A DNA stretch of 39,799 nucleotides from a virus. Both the position numbers and the translations under genes were made by a program. Where the stretch lies: positions 1 through 39,799 of IMG/VR virus record IMGVR_UViG_3300022744_000058. The stretch is one strand, 5' to 3'. Every line of letters begins with the position of its first letter. The first letter of the stretch is position 1. Positions 39,687 to 39,799 of the stretch are shown one piece after another. The notes under the pieces are model-generated. The model ran no database searches, was not told the origin of the DNA, and saw only the letters and a list, made by a program, of their open reading frames with translations.

Positions 39687-39799
39687 AAATATCGTTTAGA
39701 ATCAATGATATATAATTTCTTATGTCTGGAATATGACCGCATGAAAACAATAATATTGTTTAAAATAAATAATTTAAAGTGAGTATATGAAAATGTGGT
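39687..39799. other. AT-rich gap before terS with a perfect palindrome
   Basis: No gene is seen in this 113-bp edge. AAACAATA-A-TATTGTTT (39745-39761) is a perfect inverted repeat, and long A/T runs follow to 39780. If the genome is circular, this gap plus bases 1-18 separates HNH from terS, a place where cos or TerS-binding sites can lie. Confidence 0.4.

Noticed and set aside
39787-39799. Start of a plus-strand gene at the right edge (ATG AAA ATG TGG)
   Set aside because: Only four codons are visible; if the genome is circular the frame would run antisense to the HNH gene and soon stops.

Overview
This window reads as a complete or nearly complete genome of a temperate, lambda-like siphovirus of a Gram-negative host, probably a beta- or gammaproteobacterium. 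The host call rests on a GH19 endolysin, an overlapping Rz/Rz1 spanin pair, an E. coli-like RtcB and a YdaS-type Cro; the species cannot be told. Every recognisable gene is viral and no chromosomal gene is present. A candidate attP lies intact in the middle (about 16416-16618), and the HNH gene at the left edge would sit directly upstream of the terminase genes at the right edge if the ends were joined. I therefore infer a circular or circularly permuted phage genome rather than an integrated prophage.

Layout. (1) 7759 down to 509, minus strand: lytic control and replication operon. It holds a Cro/YdaS-like repressor, a ParB-like protein, an SF2 helicase, a TOPRIM primase, a 366-bp gap with a strongly foldable candidate RNA, a DUF1367-like protein, RusA, RtcB RNA ligase, a Ref-like nuclease and a Q/sigma-region-4-like late regulator. 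(2) 390-490: a weak candidate promoter and an intrinsic terminator that touches the HNH start, resembling the lambda PR'-tR' late switch. (3) 7760-9420: immunity region with a CI-type S24 repressor, a lipoprotein gene directly behind it, a membrane-protein gene on the opposite strand, and a repeated operator motif AAGT-N9-ACTT overlapping two promoters that face outwards.

(4) 9389-17610, plus strand: the equivalent of the lambda PL operon. After a structured leader come small genes, an ERF annealing protein, a YqaJ exonuclease, SSB, a possible DNA-clamp-like protein, a DUF3310 protein, a Tad2-like anti-Thoeris protein, an excisionase-like HTH protein, attP and a tyrosine integrase. (5) 39686 down to 17713, minus strand: late operon in HK97-like order. 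It runs TerS, TerL, portal, ClpP-type protease, major capsid, several head and neck proteins, head-tail connectors, a paralogous pair of neck-region proteins (one fused to a beta-helix), major tail protein, tail chaperones with a -1 frameshift site, tape measure, distal tail protein, fibre, a cassette of small membrane proteins, endolysin and spanins.

Working model. CI and the Cro-like protein compete for the shared operators. Leftward transcription makes the replication proteins and then the Q-like factor. That factor is predicted to make polymerase ignore the terminator at 388-411 and the three further terminators inside the late operon (34428-34451, 27620-27640, 27583-27604). The phage carries at least two candidate counter-defence functions, Tad2 against Thoeris and RtcB, which could repair tRNAs cut by anticodon nucleases. 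The least explained features are the structured region at 3920-4120, the beta-helix/neck paralog pair and the 20-residue-repeat head-region protein.
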